Shown: positions 50,942 to 63,067 of the stretch, piece by piece
How positions within the stretch are numbered: position 1 is the first letter of the stretch
Layout of the letters: every line of letters starts with the position of its first letter
NCBI RefSeq assembly: GCF_905475395.1
Contig: NC_058340.1
Span: 62,040,181 to 62,104,180 of the forward strand
Direction: 5' to 3'
DNA: 64,000 nt
DNA from: Chrysoperla carnea
Taxonomy: Eukaryota; Arthropoda; Insecta; Neuroptera; Chrysopidae
Position numbers and translations under genes: made by a program
The notes under the pieces: model-generated
The model's input: only the letters and a program-made list of their open reading frames with translations
Databases searched by the model: none
What the model was told of the DNA's origin: nothing

Positions 50942-51369
50942 CTAAAATTTAAAATAATATTTGGTTTAATTTTCCACATACATTTATGTTATTAAATTAA
51001 ATCACTTACGATTTTATTTGTAATCAAGCACAAACATTTAAAATTAAATAGTGTTTTTTTATTAATTACATTAAAATTAATTAAAGTTGAAAGGTGTGGC
51101 AAACGTATATATACAAAACATGTAAACACACCTGCTATGAGTCAATGGTTCATTCTGTCATTAACGCAACAGTCAGGTAGTAAAAGTCTCTAAATGCAGT
51201 TGGTACGAATGTCTTTATAACTTCATGTATGTAACAAGTTAACAACTTATAAGAAATAGTCATTGGCGTATCATAAGTTATTAGTTATTTTATTATAGAT
51301 CTTACAAAATCTGGCATCCCAAACATCTCAATGATTAAATAATTTTAGTTTAGAAGCATTGTAAGAGTG

Positions 51370-52379
51370 CCTATGCTAGCCATGAGAGTGTCTGCAGGTA
51401 AGAGAGAGAATGATTATACAGGGCGTTCTGTTATTAACTGCAGATCGTTGGCCTACAGAATAAGCTCATAAAGACAAAGAAAAAAGCTCTTTACCAAATT
51501 TCGATATGAGGCCTGATTCGGGAGATGTGACTATGGGAAAATAGAAAGATTTATGAATTCACAGACCTATCAAATTCATTAAATTAGTAGGTGTCACTTT
51601 AGAATATAGAAGAGACTATCTTAAAACAATAATTGGTTGTAAATTGATTTAATTGGGTAGTGAATACTAAAAAAAATATTTTGTTGCTATTATTTAAAAA
51701 GAAAACAAAAAAATAATTCACCAATAGACAGTTAGATGTGGGTGGTATCAAATTATATATTAATATAGGTACAGGCAGGGGGGAATAAATTGTGTTATCA
51801 TAAACACAAAATCTTAAACATTGAATCACTTTACAACTTCAACACACAACATATATACTTTGGTTTGTCTTGGTGTATGTGTACCTCAGCATATATTTAG
51901 CAAAACGGACTATGGTCCTTTTTGCCAAATATATGCTTAACGTATGTGATATTCGCACGATAAGTTGCGCACAACACTTAATTTACCAAGAAACATAGTG
52001 TAGGTTTTAATGGGTTAGTTTTTATAATAACAAAAGTAGCCAAATAGAGTTTTATGTAATAATTTTGCATTTAGAGACTCCTTCCACAATGATAGAACAC
52101 ATCCTCTCTTTAAGTAGTGTTTCATTGGTTTCATTCAAAATGTTATTGAACTGTGATTCGCTAAAGATATATTAATTTATTTTGTTAATTATCTCGCAAA
52201 GTAAGTCTCAGATGTGAAAGTGGAAAATAACTTTTTCCTTCGTCTTTATGACCTTATTCTACAGAATAACGATCTGCAGGCAATAGCAGAACGCATAACG
52301 TCACCATAGAGGAAATGATAGGTAGCTCAGCAGCGTTCTCTATCTCTTAATAGCGGACACTCACATTGCTCCCTATAGT
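51370..52379. mobile_element. Element with ~120-bp inverted ends between two minus-strand genes
   Basis: The left end (about 51370-51490) and right end (about 52235-52379) are inverted. They share GAGAGTGTCTGC/GTGAGTGTCCGC, GCGTTCTGTTATT, CTGCAGATCGTT and AATAAGCTCATAAAGAC/AATAAGGTCATAAAGAC. The interior is AT-rich and includes a hairpin at about 51893-51943 (GCATATATTTAGCAAAA... mirrored). Confidence 0.72.
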
Positions 52380-53047
52380 CTATGGTCTCTTTACCTGTCT
52401 ATTTGAGAAACAGGGGCTCTTGATACATAAAATTAATTTTTTGGTTGGTATTTTAATGATGTGTTTATTGATTTATATGAATTTAATAATAAATGAGAGT
52501 TAAGGTTTTAACTGTTTAATTTTTTTTTTTTGTAAAGCTATAGTTAATAATTATCAAATTAACATCATAAAATAAAAAAAGTATTTAAGGGTGCAAAGTA
52601 AAAACATAGGGTAGAAGAAACTGTAAAAAGGCAATGAGTTTTTTATGAGAAATGCGACTTAAATCTAGTTTAATTTTATTTGAAAATATATGACAAATGG
52701 TTTTATGCTACAAAAAACAAAAATATAATTTCATACTACACTGTCTTGGATTAGCCGTGATGCAGTGACGCACGACGCACATTCATCATTCGCATTAGTC
52801 ATAACGCAAACTTCATTGTTGATATTATTATCCCTCTATCGTTGATATCAGTAACCAAAAGAGTATTTTTAAATCTTACAAGTGACTATTGTTAATTTTT
52901 AGGTCATGGAAGTTGTATCAATAAATACTTCGCTTTGTATCTGCCATCGCCTTATTAATCATTATTAATAAATTGATTTTATTGTCAAAATGTTAAAAAA
53001 CTGACTGACGTAAAGGGTTTAAAAAAATTAACATGTTATTTAGAACT

Positions 53048-53053
53048 TTTATT
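53048..53053 (-). terminator. Polyadenylation signal of the LDLa protein gene
   Basis: AATAAA on the minus strand (TTTATT on plus) lies about 35 nt past the stop codon at 53090-53088. Confidence 0.6.
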
Positions 53054-53087
53054 TAAAAAATATATTTTTCAAATAATATTATTAGTT

Positions 53088-56000
53088 TTATCTACAACCA
53101 ATTGGCTCGTCTGATTCATCGGAACAGTCAATATTTCCATCACAAAATTTTTGTATAGATATGCAATTACTACCATTAAAACATGGAAATGAATCCATGG
53201 ATTCTTCATCATTCTGATGTAGGCATCCATTATTGCATGATATTTCATCTTTTGCATCCCAACAATCAACAATACCATTACACTTAAATGTAATTGGAAA
53301 ACAGGATAATTTATCACCACATTTAAAATGAGTTTTTTCATTACACTCTAGAAAAAAAACATACCATTTTTTATAAAACTCTGTTAAAAAATTATTTTCT
53401 GATCCTATCATTGTTTTGACACATGATTACGTAATACATGTGTGAGATACGGGATCTAGTTCTTCTATCGATTCTAAGCTTCGAATAAAACTTCTTTTTC
53501 CCAAGTTCCTCTATTGATGATAGGTGCGTTCGACCTAGTTCCCTTATCGATTTCAGGCTTTCAATAAGACTTAGACTTAGTATTTCTCATAGTTTCATAG
53601 TTTTTTCGAGAAATCCTAGTTTTGGTATTCGTGCTGACATCTGGCAGTAATTAAATCCCTCAAACTTACCACAATCAATTTCATCACTCCGATCCACACA
53701 ATTTATGACTCCATCACAAATTTTACTTTTCTCCAAGCAAATTTCTCCACAATTAAATTCATTGTCTGCAATTTCGCATTGAGGAGAAAATGTTTTCCTA
53801 ATTTCTACACATTCAAAAACATTGGATCCTTTCATCACCTCTCTGAAAACAAAATCAACATACCCATAATTTTGTCAAACAGCTTGATAAAATTGAAATC
53901 TGGAAATTTTGTGGCCGATAGACGAATCATAATTTTTGTTTTTGTGAAATACGTAGATCAAAATCTTGAAACTCTGAAAATCAGCATCCCAGAATTCAAT
54001 ATGGCCAACATTTTAGAGAAAATTAAACTAAAATCTTTATTTGAGGATGCCGGTTTTTATTTTGAAATGATAAAAGGAAAGAGGGAATCGTGATTAGCGA
54101 CCTAGAAATTAAGCCTCATCTGGAGTTTGAGATTATAGTTTATTTGCATGTATCAATTTTCTGTAAAAATTTCAATTTTCCTCAAAATGTCAGCTGTATT
54201 GAACGTGCTATTCTGAATTTTCCAATTTCAATACCAGAATCATGATCGGTTAAATCTAAAATTTCGATTCGATATTTTATTTTCCACAAAAAGTAGCCAT
54301 AATAATTTTCCCATTTTTGAAAATTGCCAGAAAATGTTATTTTGATCCAAAATATTCCGAAATTTTTCTACAAATATAAAATGGAGTTTAATACCTGCAA
54401 TATTCAGTTTCTAACGCACAAATTCCACCACATCCCGTAGGATCATTGGCATCCTTAATTTGAACACATTTTGCTAATGTTTGTCGTGATAAAAATATGC
54501 ATATTTCATTAAATTCACAGTGGCCACAATTATTGGCTCCAATATTGGTTTTATTGACAATAGAGTCATTATTATTTATTTTTTCTTCGTACGACTCAGA
54601 ATCGTTAAAAGAATAATTTTTTTGTTGTGCAATATCATTTGGTGATATAAAATTTGGTTCTTCATAATTGAATTTTGTATCATTTTTAAAATTTAATATT
54701 TTAAATTTATTTAAATGGTCCTTTTTATCTGAAAAAATAATTTAAATCGATAAAAATTGAACATCCTTTTTGCAAAAAATTTCATTTGCCAAAAAAAAAT
54801 ACATGATCTTTTCTGCTCTTCAGTTGCACTTTTGTAGAAGTACTGTTTTCAATTTACAATATTTTGCGATGTAACCCAAGCGGGAAACAGTAGATGAAAA
54901 GCGGAAACGTGCTCTGATAGTAGGAATATTTAGAAGAAGAAGAAAATATTTCAAAGACAGAAAAAGTAAACTAACAATTCAGGGATTAGTATCATCCAAT
55001 TCAATTCAACTTGCGCGAAAATCTGACGTGATAGAAGAAAGTGAATTTGGGGTTTAACATTGAAATTCACCCGATATGCGCAATGCAAAAAAAAAAACAA
55101 GTGAAAACAAACAATTGACTGAGTTAATTGTTGAAATACCATGCATAGTCAGTGTTGATTTCTTTATCACATTACACATACAAACATGTCCGCCTAATTG
55201 GCGCCCTCACGGGTAAACAGTGATGTTTACGAAAAAATGTTTCAAACAAAAGTTGTTTAATTTTTGATAAGGAACATTTTTTACATTTAAATTTTTGTTC
55301 TATCTCTAACGGTTTACAAGATGGGTCCTACGGACCCAAGACCCAATTGACCAATGATGCTCATTTACGAACTTGACCTCACTTTTTACGTCCTGAGTAG
55401 GCTGTAAATTTCAGCTCGATATCTTTTTTCGTTTTTGAGTTATCGTGTCCACAGACGGACGGACGGACAACCGGAAATGGACTAATTAGGTGATTTTATG
55501 AACCCCTATGAAAAAATTTTTTTCCTAGCATCATTATTTTTAAGCGTTACAAACTTGGGACTAAACTTAATATACTATGGATATTTCATGTATACATGGT
55601 ATAAAAAAAAAACGAAATTTGACATTGATTATGTCGGTTTCTGGAACTGTGATAAGCTTGATTGGTAAATATATCCCGTATACCAATGTGATAAAATAAC
55701 ATGCAGAATGATAAATGGTTTGTTTCTAAACTTGCTTTCATTATATTATAGCGTAATTTTCCATAGAAACAAGCTGAAAAATTTATCGTGATTTAGCAAG
55801 ACGTTTTTTAAATTCAAAAATATAAATATTTTTTATTAATAATTAATAAAATTATTAGTTTAAAAAGGAATTACTTAGATGAATTATCCTTTCATTTATA
55901 TATGAATTTGTGAATTATTTTGAATTTAATCCCTGTCAATTTTTTTTTAGCTGTTTCAGGAAAGATTACTTTTTTCAGGAAAGGATACAAAATAATTAAT

Positions 56001-58151
56001 CATGGCAACCGGTGTTGACCTGATCGAGCTAAAAATGTGCATATACGAGTAAAAAACTTGAATCACAGTAATATTTTGTCAAAATTGTCCGGTTTCAAAA
56101 TTTCGGGAAAGAGTACAAAATAATTAATCGTGACAAAAGAAGGCAGAAAAATGCATCCTGATTTCTATATGTATTGTGATTTCGTTATCCCTATGAGGAT
56201 TATTCTTATTGTTATAAAAAACATATTTCGATTTTTACGTATTTATTTCAATTTCATATTAAAAATGAAATGTTAATGTTTTTTCTTAGAATAGGTATAG
56301 AAGATAGAAAGAATTTATTTTGTAAGAAAAAAATTAAAATTAAAAATGTATATTTCCTACACTTTTTTCTCCAGGTACGTATAGTAGCTAAAACATGGGG
56401 TGAGAATGATGCCCGTCTATAGTCAAAGTTACCTATTACTGTATGAACTAGTTTCTAGTATTTTGAAGAATTATTGTGCTTAGATTAAGTATTAAAGTTA
56501 AAAAAAATAAAAAAACAAGCTTTTATAGAAAATTCAAATAAAAAATAGAAAGTAAATTTTTATAAATATAAATTAAGAATAGTGTAAAATAAGCCAAAAA
56601 TTTATATTTTATTGTAAAAAAACTTGGGGTGCTTTTTAAGATAATATCAAATTGAAAATCCTTTTGCTCATACCAGCCCTGGTGGAAAAAATATTTGAAG
56701 AAAGAATTAGAAGTTCTGAAAAAGTCTTAGGAACTTTGAATTTCTCAACTTTTTCGGACTAGTCTAATTCAGAGTTATTCAGAGTTCTTAATACTTTTTT
56801 AAAATTTCTAAGACTTTTTCAAAGTTTCCTAAGACTTGTTCAGACTTATTATTTTTTCCACCAGGGAGTCAATAAAATATTTATAACTATTGACACTATG
56901 CACCCCACGCTTTTTTACAAAAAATACACTTATTCTTACTTACTTTATTCTTAATTTATAGTTAATGTTAACTTAGCTTATCCGTTAAATTAGCAATTTT
57001 TCAGGTTCCCTCTACGAAAATTGTACCTTATTCAAAGTCGGTAGCTTATCCGACAAATAGATGATCGGCGCGCCTGGTAGTTTCCCTTATTGACAACGCG
57101 CAAAGACACTACTGGATATTAGATACCAAAAAATAGCTAATTCTGAAAATCCTGATACGATAACGAGACTAACTGTTTAAAATATGGAATTGTCATCGGT
57201 CCTTGATAAGTATGCCAAATTTCGAGTTATTCAGACATTTTGAAGGGGGTCAAGTCATGTTCAAATTCTCTGTTATATACTAACATACGTATGAAGTTAA
57301 TAAAAGCGTATTAAAAATGCAAATACAAACATAAATATCATATTCTAAATGTCCCTGTTCGAAATAAGTTTAGATACCTATTTTGACCTATTTTTGAAAT
57401 TGATTAAAGCAAAAAACTTTTTTTAATTCTCATAGTTATAATTTTACCAAGATTTTCACCAAAAAAAAATTTTGTTTTATGAAGTTTCACAGTTTTTCTA
57501 ATTTAAAATTGGAAAATTTTGAAAATAAGATTTCCTTGCCGGATTAACTGAGTTTTTCCTAATTTCAAGAATAGAATAACTTAAGAAACCAAAGATTTTG
57601 AAAAGGTTAATTTAATTTGACGGTTTTATAGTAAAATTAATGAAACTATGCTCTTGCATAATAACCCCCGAAATTACAGCAGTTTCTAGAATTCCTTAAT
57701 TACGTGCCTGATTTTCTTATATACATCTGAAGGTAGCTTCAAAAAGGTTTGGAAAAACACAAAAAGTATATAATGATGATTATAATACCACGTGGGAATT
57801 TGATGTAATTTAAAATAGAATTGTTCGTTTTATATTAAAAAAAAAAAGAAGCGTAGGCCATAATAAAAATCCTCAGCTAAAAATTAATTTACAAAAAAAG
57901 AAAAATAATATATATAACTCACCAAATACTTGAATCGAAATAATTGTTGCAAATAACAATAAAATAATTATAATAAAAACTGATGAATAAAATAATATTT
58001 TTTGTATAAATTTATGATTATTATTTGATGAAAATTTACGTTTTTCATTCACTTTTAAAATCCATTTATTTGTAAATATATTACGTTCAATATTCGTTTG
58101 ATTTTGTATATCGCATGGATTATAAATACTTGATATAAATATTTCTTTCAT
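53088..58151 (-). CDS. Type II membrane protein with three LDL-receptor class A domains
   Basis: Minus-strand exons are 58151-57923, 54728-54395, 53842-53670 and 53347-53088, in phase, encoding 331 aa. An in-frame TGA precedes the ATG. There is no signal peptide; a single hydrophobic anchor at about residues 50-74 follows a basic cytoplasmic tail, suggesting type II topology. A low-complexity Asn/Lys/Ser stalk with NxS/T sites and a small Cys-rich segment (about 142-187) precede three LDLa modules. Their six cysteines are at 210, 219, 223, 230, 236, 245; 247, 255, 261, 268, 274, 283; and 287, 301, 307, 314, 320, 330. The calcium-binding signatures CDGVINC/RSDE, CNGIVDC/AKDE and CDGNIDC/ESDE are visible. 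The protein ends one residue after the last Cys. Type II proteins with LDLa repeats often carry a C-terminal protease domain, but none is seen here. Ligand unknown. Confidence 0.9.
54872..55045 (+). repeat. Family H repeat, copy 2, in intron 1 of the LDLa gene
   Basis: CGGGAAACAGTAGATGAAA, AAAAAGTAAACTAACAATTC and AAAATCTGACGTGATAGAAG match the copy at 3942-4200. Confidence 0.65.
55098..55604 (+). repeat. Family A dispersed repeat, copy 7, in intron 1 of the LDLa gene
   Basis: A full-length-type copy from CAAGTGAAAACAAACAATTG to ATACATGGTATAA. It keeps GGCGCCCTCACGGGTAAACA and the GACGGACGGACGGACAACC core, and is opposite in direction to the host gene. Confidence 0.85.
56677..56866. mobile_element. 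Short MITE with CCCTGGTGGAAAAAATA ends
   Basis: CCCTGGTGGAAAAAATA at 56677 is mirrored at 56850-56866. Inner blocks AAAAGTCTTAGGAACTTT and AAAGTTTCCTAAGACTTG are also inverted, so most of the 190 bp folds on itself. It lies in intron 1 of the LDLa gene. Confidence 0.75.
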
Positions 58152-58667
58152 ATTTAAATAATATCATTATTATTAATATTTATTTAAAAAAAAATCGAAC
58201 TTCTCAACGTCAAGTTTATCAATTGAATGAAAAAAATTAAATTTGTTTATTTGTTTTACGTTTATTACCTACATTGTTACTAACTTACTATCGAAACATG
58301 ACATGTGTTTTTTAGTTAACAACCGCTCCATTCCATAATATACCTCTATCTATACCACCCTCACTCATTCCGACAGTTTTTTTCCTCCCTAATGCACCCC
58401 TTTCTCAACATTTTTAACAGTTGGTTAATGTTGTGTTTGTTGTTGCGAGGAGGGATTTTCTATACGGATAAACAAACAGGATAGTGAATTTATAGAATAA
58501 TAGTATGTTTATTTTTTGAAAAAAAAAAACAAAAAGAATATTATTAATAATTCATTTCGAAAAATAATTAATCGAGTTGTTTTATAAATAGAGTGTTTCT
58601 ACCATTACAACTATGATTAACTATGTAAAGTATGCCTTAAAATGAGCATAATGAGTGGAATTAGTTA
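58152..58667. other. 5' flank of the LDLa gene
   Basis: A presumed promoter region of the minus-strand gene. I see no convincing TATA box or initiator. A T/C-rich stretch at 58370-58430 (minus: A/G-rich) is the only compositional feature. Confidence 0.4.
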
Positions 58668-59110
58668 AGCAAACTTTATAGTGTGAGTCTTGGGCACTCA
58701 CTGAAAAACATCGCCTGAAGCTAATAAGATGCCACCGAGCTTTGAAGAGAAATATGTCTGGAGTAAAGCTCAAAGACAGAATCAAACAATCTGAAATAAG
58801 AAACAAAATAAAAGTAACCGATATGTTCTTTACCGCATTGATCACCAAAAATGGGATTGGACCGGCCATATGCTACGGTGTAATAAAAATAAGGCTACAG
58901 GCTACTTTATGGTACCCAAGAGACAACAAAAGAAGGCAGGGTCGCCCAATAAGAAGATGGGAAGATGAAATACGCCTCACTTTGGGACCTTATTGGACAA
59001 GGGTTGCAGGAGATAGAACACAGTGGTGATAGTTAGAGGTCTATGCCAAAAGGTACACTGAATTGAGAGATACTATATAAACTTTTAAGAACTGGCCTAC
59101 AATTCGAAAA
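58668..59110 (+). pseudogene. LINE reverse transcriptase C-terminal fragment (RTE-like), decayed
   Basis: In frame from about 58669 the sequence encodes CESWALTEKHRLKLIRCHRAL and GVKLKDRIKQSEIRNK after a TAG. The expected KWDWTGHMLRC motif then appears in another frame (about 58840-58880), and the original frame resumes for GRPIRRWEDEI and GPYWTRVAGDRTQW. These are the C-terminal motifs of insect non-LTR polymerases of the RTE-like type. At least two compensating frameshifts and one stop show it is dead. It shares the WALT...R motif with 63068-63660. Confidence 0.75.
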
Positions 59111-59427
59111 AGAAAGGCTATTATTATTATTATTATTTGAATTTGAATATTAACGAATTCATGCCTGTCAAGGAGGGAGAGCGGATACAGGATTTACACC
59201 CCAGAGTCACTCATCTTCTTGTGAGACATAAATCTTCACAATGCATCTACGTCTTTTGAAGAAAGTTCACTGACTTGTGGCCGTGTAGTCTGGGGGTACG
59301 TAAGTCTGTCTGATGTCCTGGTCAAGCAGGCTCCGTCTCTGCACCGCAGCGATGTGGAACCTACTAAAAGAAAAAAATAGAAAAATAAACTTCAAGGGCT
59401 GTTACTTGAAGACAGTCTGATGCGATC

Positions 59428-59700
59428 TCAATGTACGAAGGGTGCCAATGATAACAGCCTTCTGCATGGAGAGATAAGGTGACGAAGATGAGACCTGCAG
59501 ACCAGAATTTGAGATAGATTCGTCTCGAGAGTGGGACGAATTCCGCCAAGACAACCGACAATGAGGACAACCATTTTGACTGAGTAGCCAGGGTATAGTT
59601 GTCGTAGTTCTTGTAAGAGATCAAGATATTTAGTCTGTTTTTGCTCGTCCTTCGTGACTATGTTCGTTTCTGCAGGCTCAGAGAACTCGATGACGTACAT
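59428..59700 (-). pseudogene. Possible retroelement endonuclease-like fragment
   Basis: The minus-strand frame encodes VIEFSEPAETNIVTKDEQKQ, KYLDLLQELRQLYPGYSVKM and VVLIVGCLGGI. The E/D-F-x-x-P-x-x-x-N-x-x-x-K...KY-x-x-L-x-x-EL layout resembles the region after the reverse transcriptase in some site-specific-type retroelements. Assignment is from pattern memory only. The region 59160-59700 is clearly richer in GC than its surroundings. Confidence 0.5.
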
Positions 59701-59838
59701 AGTCTTGGATTATTATTATTATGAATATCTGGATGACCGAGCTTCGCTCGGTATTCTTAAAAAGGCACAAAATTTATCACTAATAGAAGACCGTTTTAAA
59801 TGTCTCCACACAAATACCAATTTGAATGTCCCGGTAAT

Positions 59839-59960
59839 GTATTTTATTTCATTAACTACGATATACACCAATAGATGTCAGGAAGAGTTATAATTTGCAT
59901 TGTATTTCATTAACTACGATATACACCAAAAGATGTCAGGAAGAGTCATATTTTGCGATG
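59839..59960 (+). repeat. Tandem duplication of about 60 bp
   Basis: Two units share CATTAACTACGATATACACC and AGATGTCAGGAAGAGT. The palindrome GACCGAGCTTCGCTCGGT lies 100 bp upstream (59733-59750). The surroundings look like a known kind of dispersed insect repeat, but I cannot assign the class. Confidence 0.65.
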
Positions 59961-60064
59961 TATGTTTCAGTTTTTCATGAAAAAACGAAAAATCGACTTA
60001 CCGCCCCAAAAAACCCCTACATACTCATTTTCATGAAAATCGTTGGAGCCATTTCCAAGATCGT

Positions 60065-60067
<3 letters not shown>

Positions 60068-60129
<62 letters not shown>
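60068..60129. repeat. (TA)n microsatellite
   Basis: About 30 uninterrupted AT units, followed by CAAGAATTGCTCGTTTAA, a tail often found 3' of dispersed insect retroelements (recalled, not verified). Confidence 0.9.
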
Positions 60130-60131
<2 letters not shown>

Positions 60132-60816
60132 AGAATTGCTCGTTTAAATATATAAGATTATGGCAATTTAGATAATTGTAGAGTAAGTTAGACTTTAAAA
60201 ATTTTAAAATGTGGGTCTTTTGAATGCTAGACTAGTAGTTTCTGAGATATCAATTAAAATCATATACAATGGGTTATGCTTCGGGAGAAATTTTATCTGG
60301 GAAACTCGAACTTGGGAACTCGCATTTTTTTATTTTTGTGTCAAAATTATTACATATATTAAGTTTTATCAAACTTCTAAACCAAATATTTGTTTTTGTA
60401 TGTCATAATTTCATTAATTTTATCAAGTGTTCAAAATTGATTGTTTTTTTAACCAGGTCTTGGATATAAAACTCCGTACCCCTTTAGTGTTTTTGGCAAA
60501 GGTTTACCACTATCAGCTTTCCTACTAGTATATATTTTATAATATAAAAACATCGTAAATTGGTCACTTTATCAATGTTATAGATTATTCGATTACCAAA
60601 ATTGTCAATAAACATACACAGTAAAAATTAAATAATGGACAACCATTACAAAAGGTGTATTATTCAAAAAGGTGGCCGTGGCTCGCTTTATATTATGTAG
60701 GTATAATCGAAAAATGGCAGGTGTAGAATATGGCTGAACTTTTAATATATATTGTGTACTAGTGATGGGACGAATGTTAACTTTCAAAAAAGCGCTCACA
60801 AATTTTATAGTAGGTA

Positions 60817-61401
60817 ATAGGGAATATTCATGAAATTTAAATTTGGTTCAAATATTTTTCTTCCGCAACTTTAATGACTGGACATTTCAACTAAACCATT
60901 ATTTTAGTAATTAATATCTTTTTAATTACTTAAAATTAATTAATAAATTTACAAATTCAGTGAGGGCATTTAAAAATTTCTAAAACGGAAATTCAAATTT
61001 TTATACGGACGTGACATCATAGTACGGGCTTGTCAAATTTGTTGACATACTGTATGATATTAATTACTTACATTTTATATGGTATTTCATTAAATTATAC
61101 TATTCTACGGCTTTTTATTAGAAAACTTAATAATAACGAGAGTAAATTCTGTGTTGTAAATTCATTTTTTTTAAGTGTAAATTATACATTGAACTGTCAC
61201 CAATTGACAAATAACGTACTTATACGTCATCAACAGAGAGCGCAAAAAAACTGAGTTTAAATGTCTCAAAATTATAATGTATTTTAAATATTTTTGTACA
61301 CTTAAATACAGCATTTTTAAGTAGTATTTATATTTTTTATTTTGTTATAACGGTGTAAACAATGAATTAAAAATATAAAAAAATACATGAATATTCCCTA
61401 T
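60817..61401. mobile_element. Family B MITE, copy 3 (TA target)
   Basis: The inverted tips are ATAGGGAATATTCATG and CATGAATATTCCCTAT, flanked by TA at 60815-60816 and 61402-61403. The interior matches the copies at 27217-27797 and 49999-50526. It is nested in the hAT-like element. Confidence 0.88.
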
Positions 61402-62130
61402 TATATTTACTATTTCTCCAGCATATTTTTTTTGTCCATACCTTTATATTTCTTACTCCTTTATCAAATTCCATGACTCACCCTTCATTTTCAAGCTTAT
61501 TAGCGAAAAATATACTCACGGGCTAAAATTGTACCGCTTAGGAAAAACAGGCTAGACAAATAATAAATAGTTTTAACGAAAAAAAAATATATCTATATTT
61601 TAAAATGAGTTAAATAATAAGTGTATCAGGCAAACATGATTCGAATGTAACAGTTTTTATAGATGTTTGTGTTTTCCTAATACTGAAGACATCATTAAGA
61701 AGTGAATCAGCAACTGTGAAGATATTTCAAATGAAACTATTTTTAAGCATGTTCTCCTAATATAATTTTAATAACTTTTGACTACTTTCACCACTTTTCT
61801 ACGAAAAATGTTGTTGTTTTTTAGTAACTAGAACAGGGTAGCTGTGGAAGCGGAATTTCGCACGTGTCGAGCTAGTACATATAATTCTACATTAGCGTAA
61901 AAGTATCCGTCGTATAAGTCCATTAAAAACAAACCATATACGATCATGAAAAGCAAAATTCAGTTGTTTTTTTGAGGTTAGTTTACTGCAATTGCATTAA
62001 AAATTACATTAAAGTACCTACATATTAGTGAAGTTTGGAATGATTTTGCAATTTATGATACAAAATGATAATGATTTTTTGTCAAAACCATTCGCATCGT
62101 TTTTTGCGGATGCGAATGCGAATGTTTAAC

Positions 62131-62692
62131 AAGTGAAAACAAACAATTGACTGAATTAATTGTTGAAATACCATGCATAATCAGTGTTGATTTCTTTATC
62201 GCATAACACATACATACATGTGACACATACATAACTGATATTCAAGTATGGTACATACTATAAAATTTCCGCCTAATTGGCGCCCTCACGGGTAAACAAT
62301 GATGTTTACGAAAAAATGTTTCAAGCAAAAGTTCTTATTTTTTTATAAGGAACATTTTTTACATTTAAAATTTTGTTCTATCTCGAACGGTTTACAAGAT
62401 GGATCCTACGGACCCAAGACTCAATTGACCTATGATGCTCATTTACGAACTCGACCTCACTTTTTACGTCCTGAGTACGCTGTAAAAATTTCAGCTCGAT
62501 ATCTTTTTTCGTTTTTGAGTTATCGTGTCCACAGACGGACGGACTTACGGACGGACAACCGGAAATGGACTAATTGGGTGATTCTATGAACACCTATAGC
62601 AAAATTTTGTGCGTGGCATCAATATTTTTAAGCGTTACAAACTTGGGACTAAACTTAGTATACCTTGCATATTACATATATGCATGGTATAA
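62131..62692 (+). repeat. Family A dispersed repeat, copy 8, nested in a hAT-like element
   Basis: A full-length copy from AAGTGAAAACAAACAATTG to TGCATGGTATAA, very close to copy 7. It sits between the hAT subterminal GCGAATG motif and the right hAT tip, so it inserted into that element. Confidence 0.87.
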
Positions 62693-63067
62693 AAGTACGC
62701 GAATATTCGTCCCATCACTATTGTGTACATATACTTATAATATACGCTACCAAGCTACCAAAATGCATGTATGTATATGACGCATATTATAATAACTCAT
62801 CTCCCTTTCTTATCTCGTATTTTACGCTTGATGATTACGTTTATTTTCGCTATATACATGTACGAATATATACCTACATTATTTAGTACAAATATCGAAT
62901 TTTGTTAAACCATCATAATAATATAATAATTTATAGTTTGAATCTATAATGTAGGCTAAGCAAATTTTATTTTAAAAAGAATAAGAAAGATAATAATAGA
63001 CTATAAGCCCATGCGGGCTTCACCATAAAGTATTCAAAATAAAAAATTATCACCAACGGTCCGTCCA

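Larger units (their letters stand above)
54729..57922 (-). other. Intron 1 of the LDLa gene
   Basis: 3.2 kb between the membrane-anchor exon and the stalk exon. It contains family H copy 2, family A copy 7 and the short CCCTGGTGG MITE. The remainder is AT-rich and featureless to my reading. Confidence 0.7.
60760..62720. mobile_element. hAT-like composite element with nested repeats
   Basis: The tips TAGTGATGGGACGAATGTT (60760) and TAGTGATGGGACGAATATT (in from 62720) are inverted. The flanks TTGTGTAC at 60752-60759 and 62721-62728 are perfect 8-bp duplications. A GCGAATGCGAATG subterminal motif at about 62105-62125 is typical of this hAT type. Inside lie a family B MITE (60817-61401) and a family A copy (62131-62692) that ends just before the right tip. 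No transposase frame is seen. Confidence 0.87.

Noticed and set aside
59733-59750. GC-rich palindrome GACCGAGCTTCGCTCGGT as a Helitron 3' hairpin
   Set aside because: Helitrons need a CTRR end about 10 bp after the hairpin; the following ATTCTTAAAA lacks it, so I left the class open.
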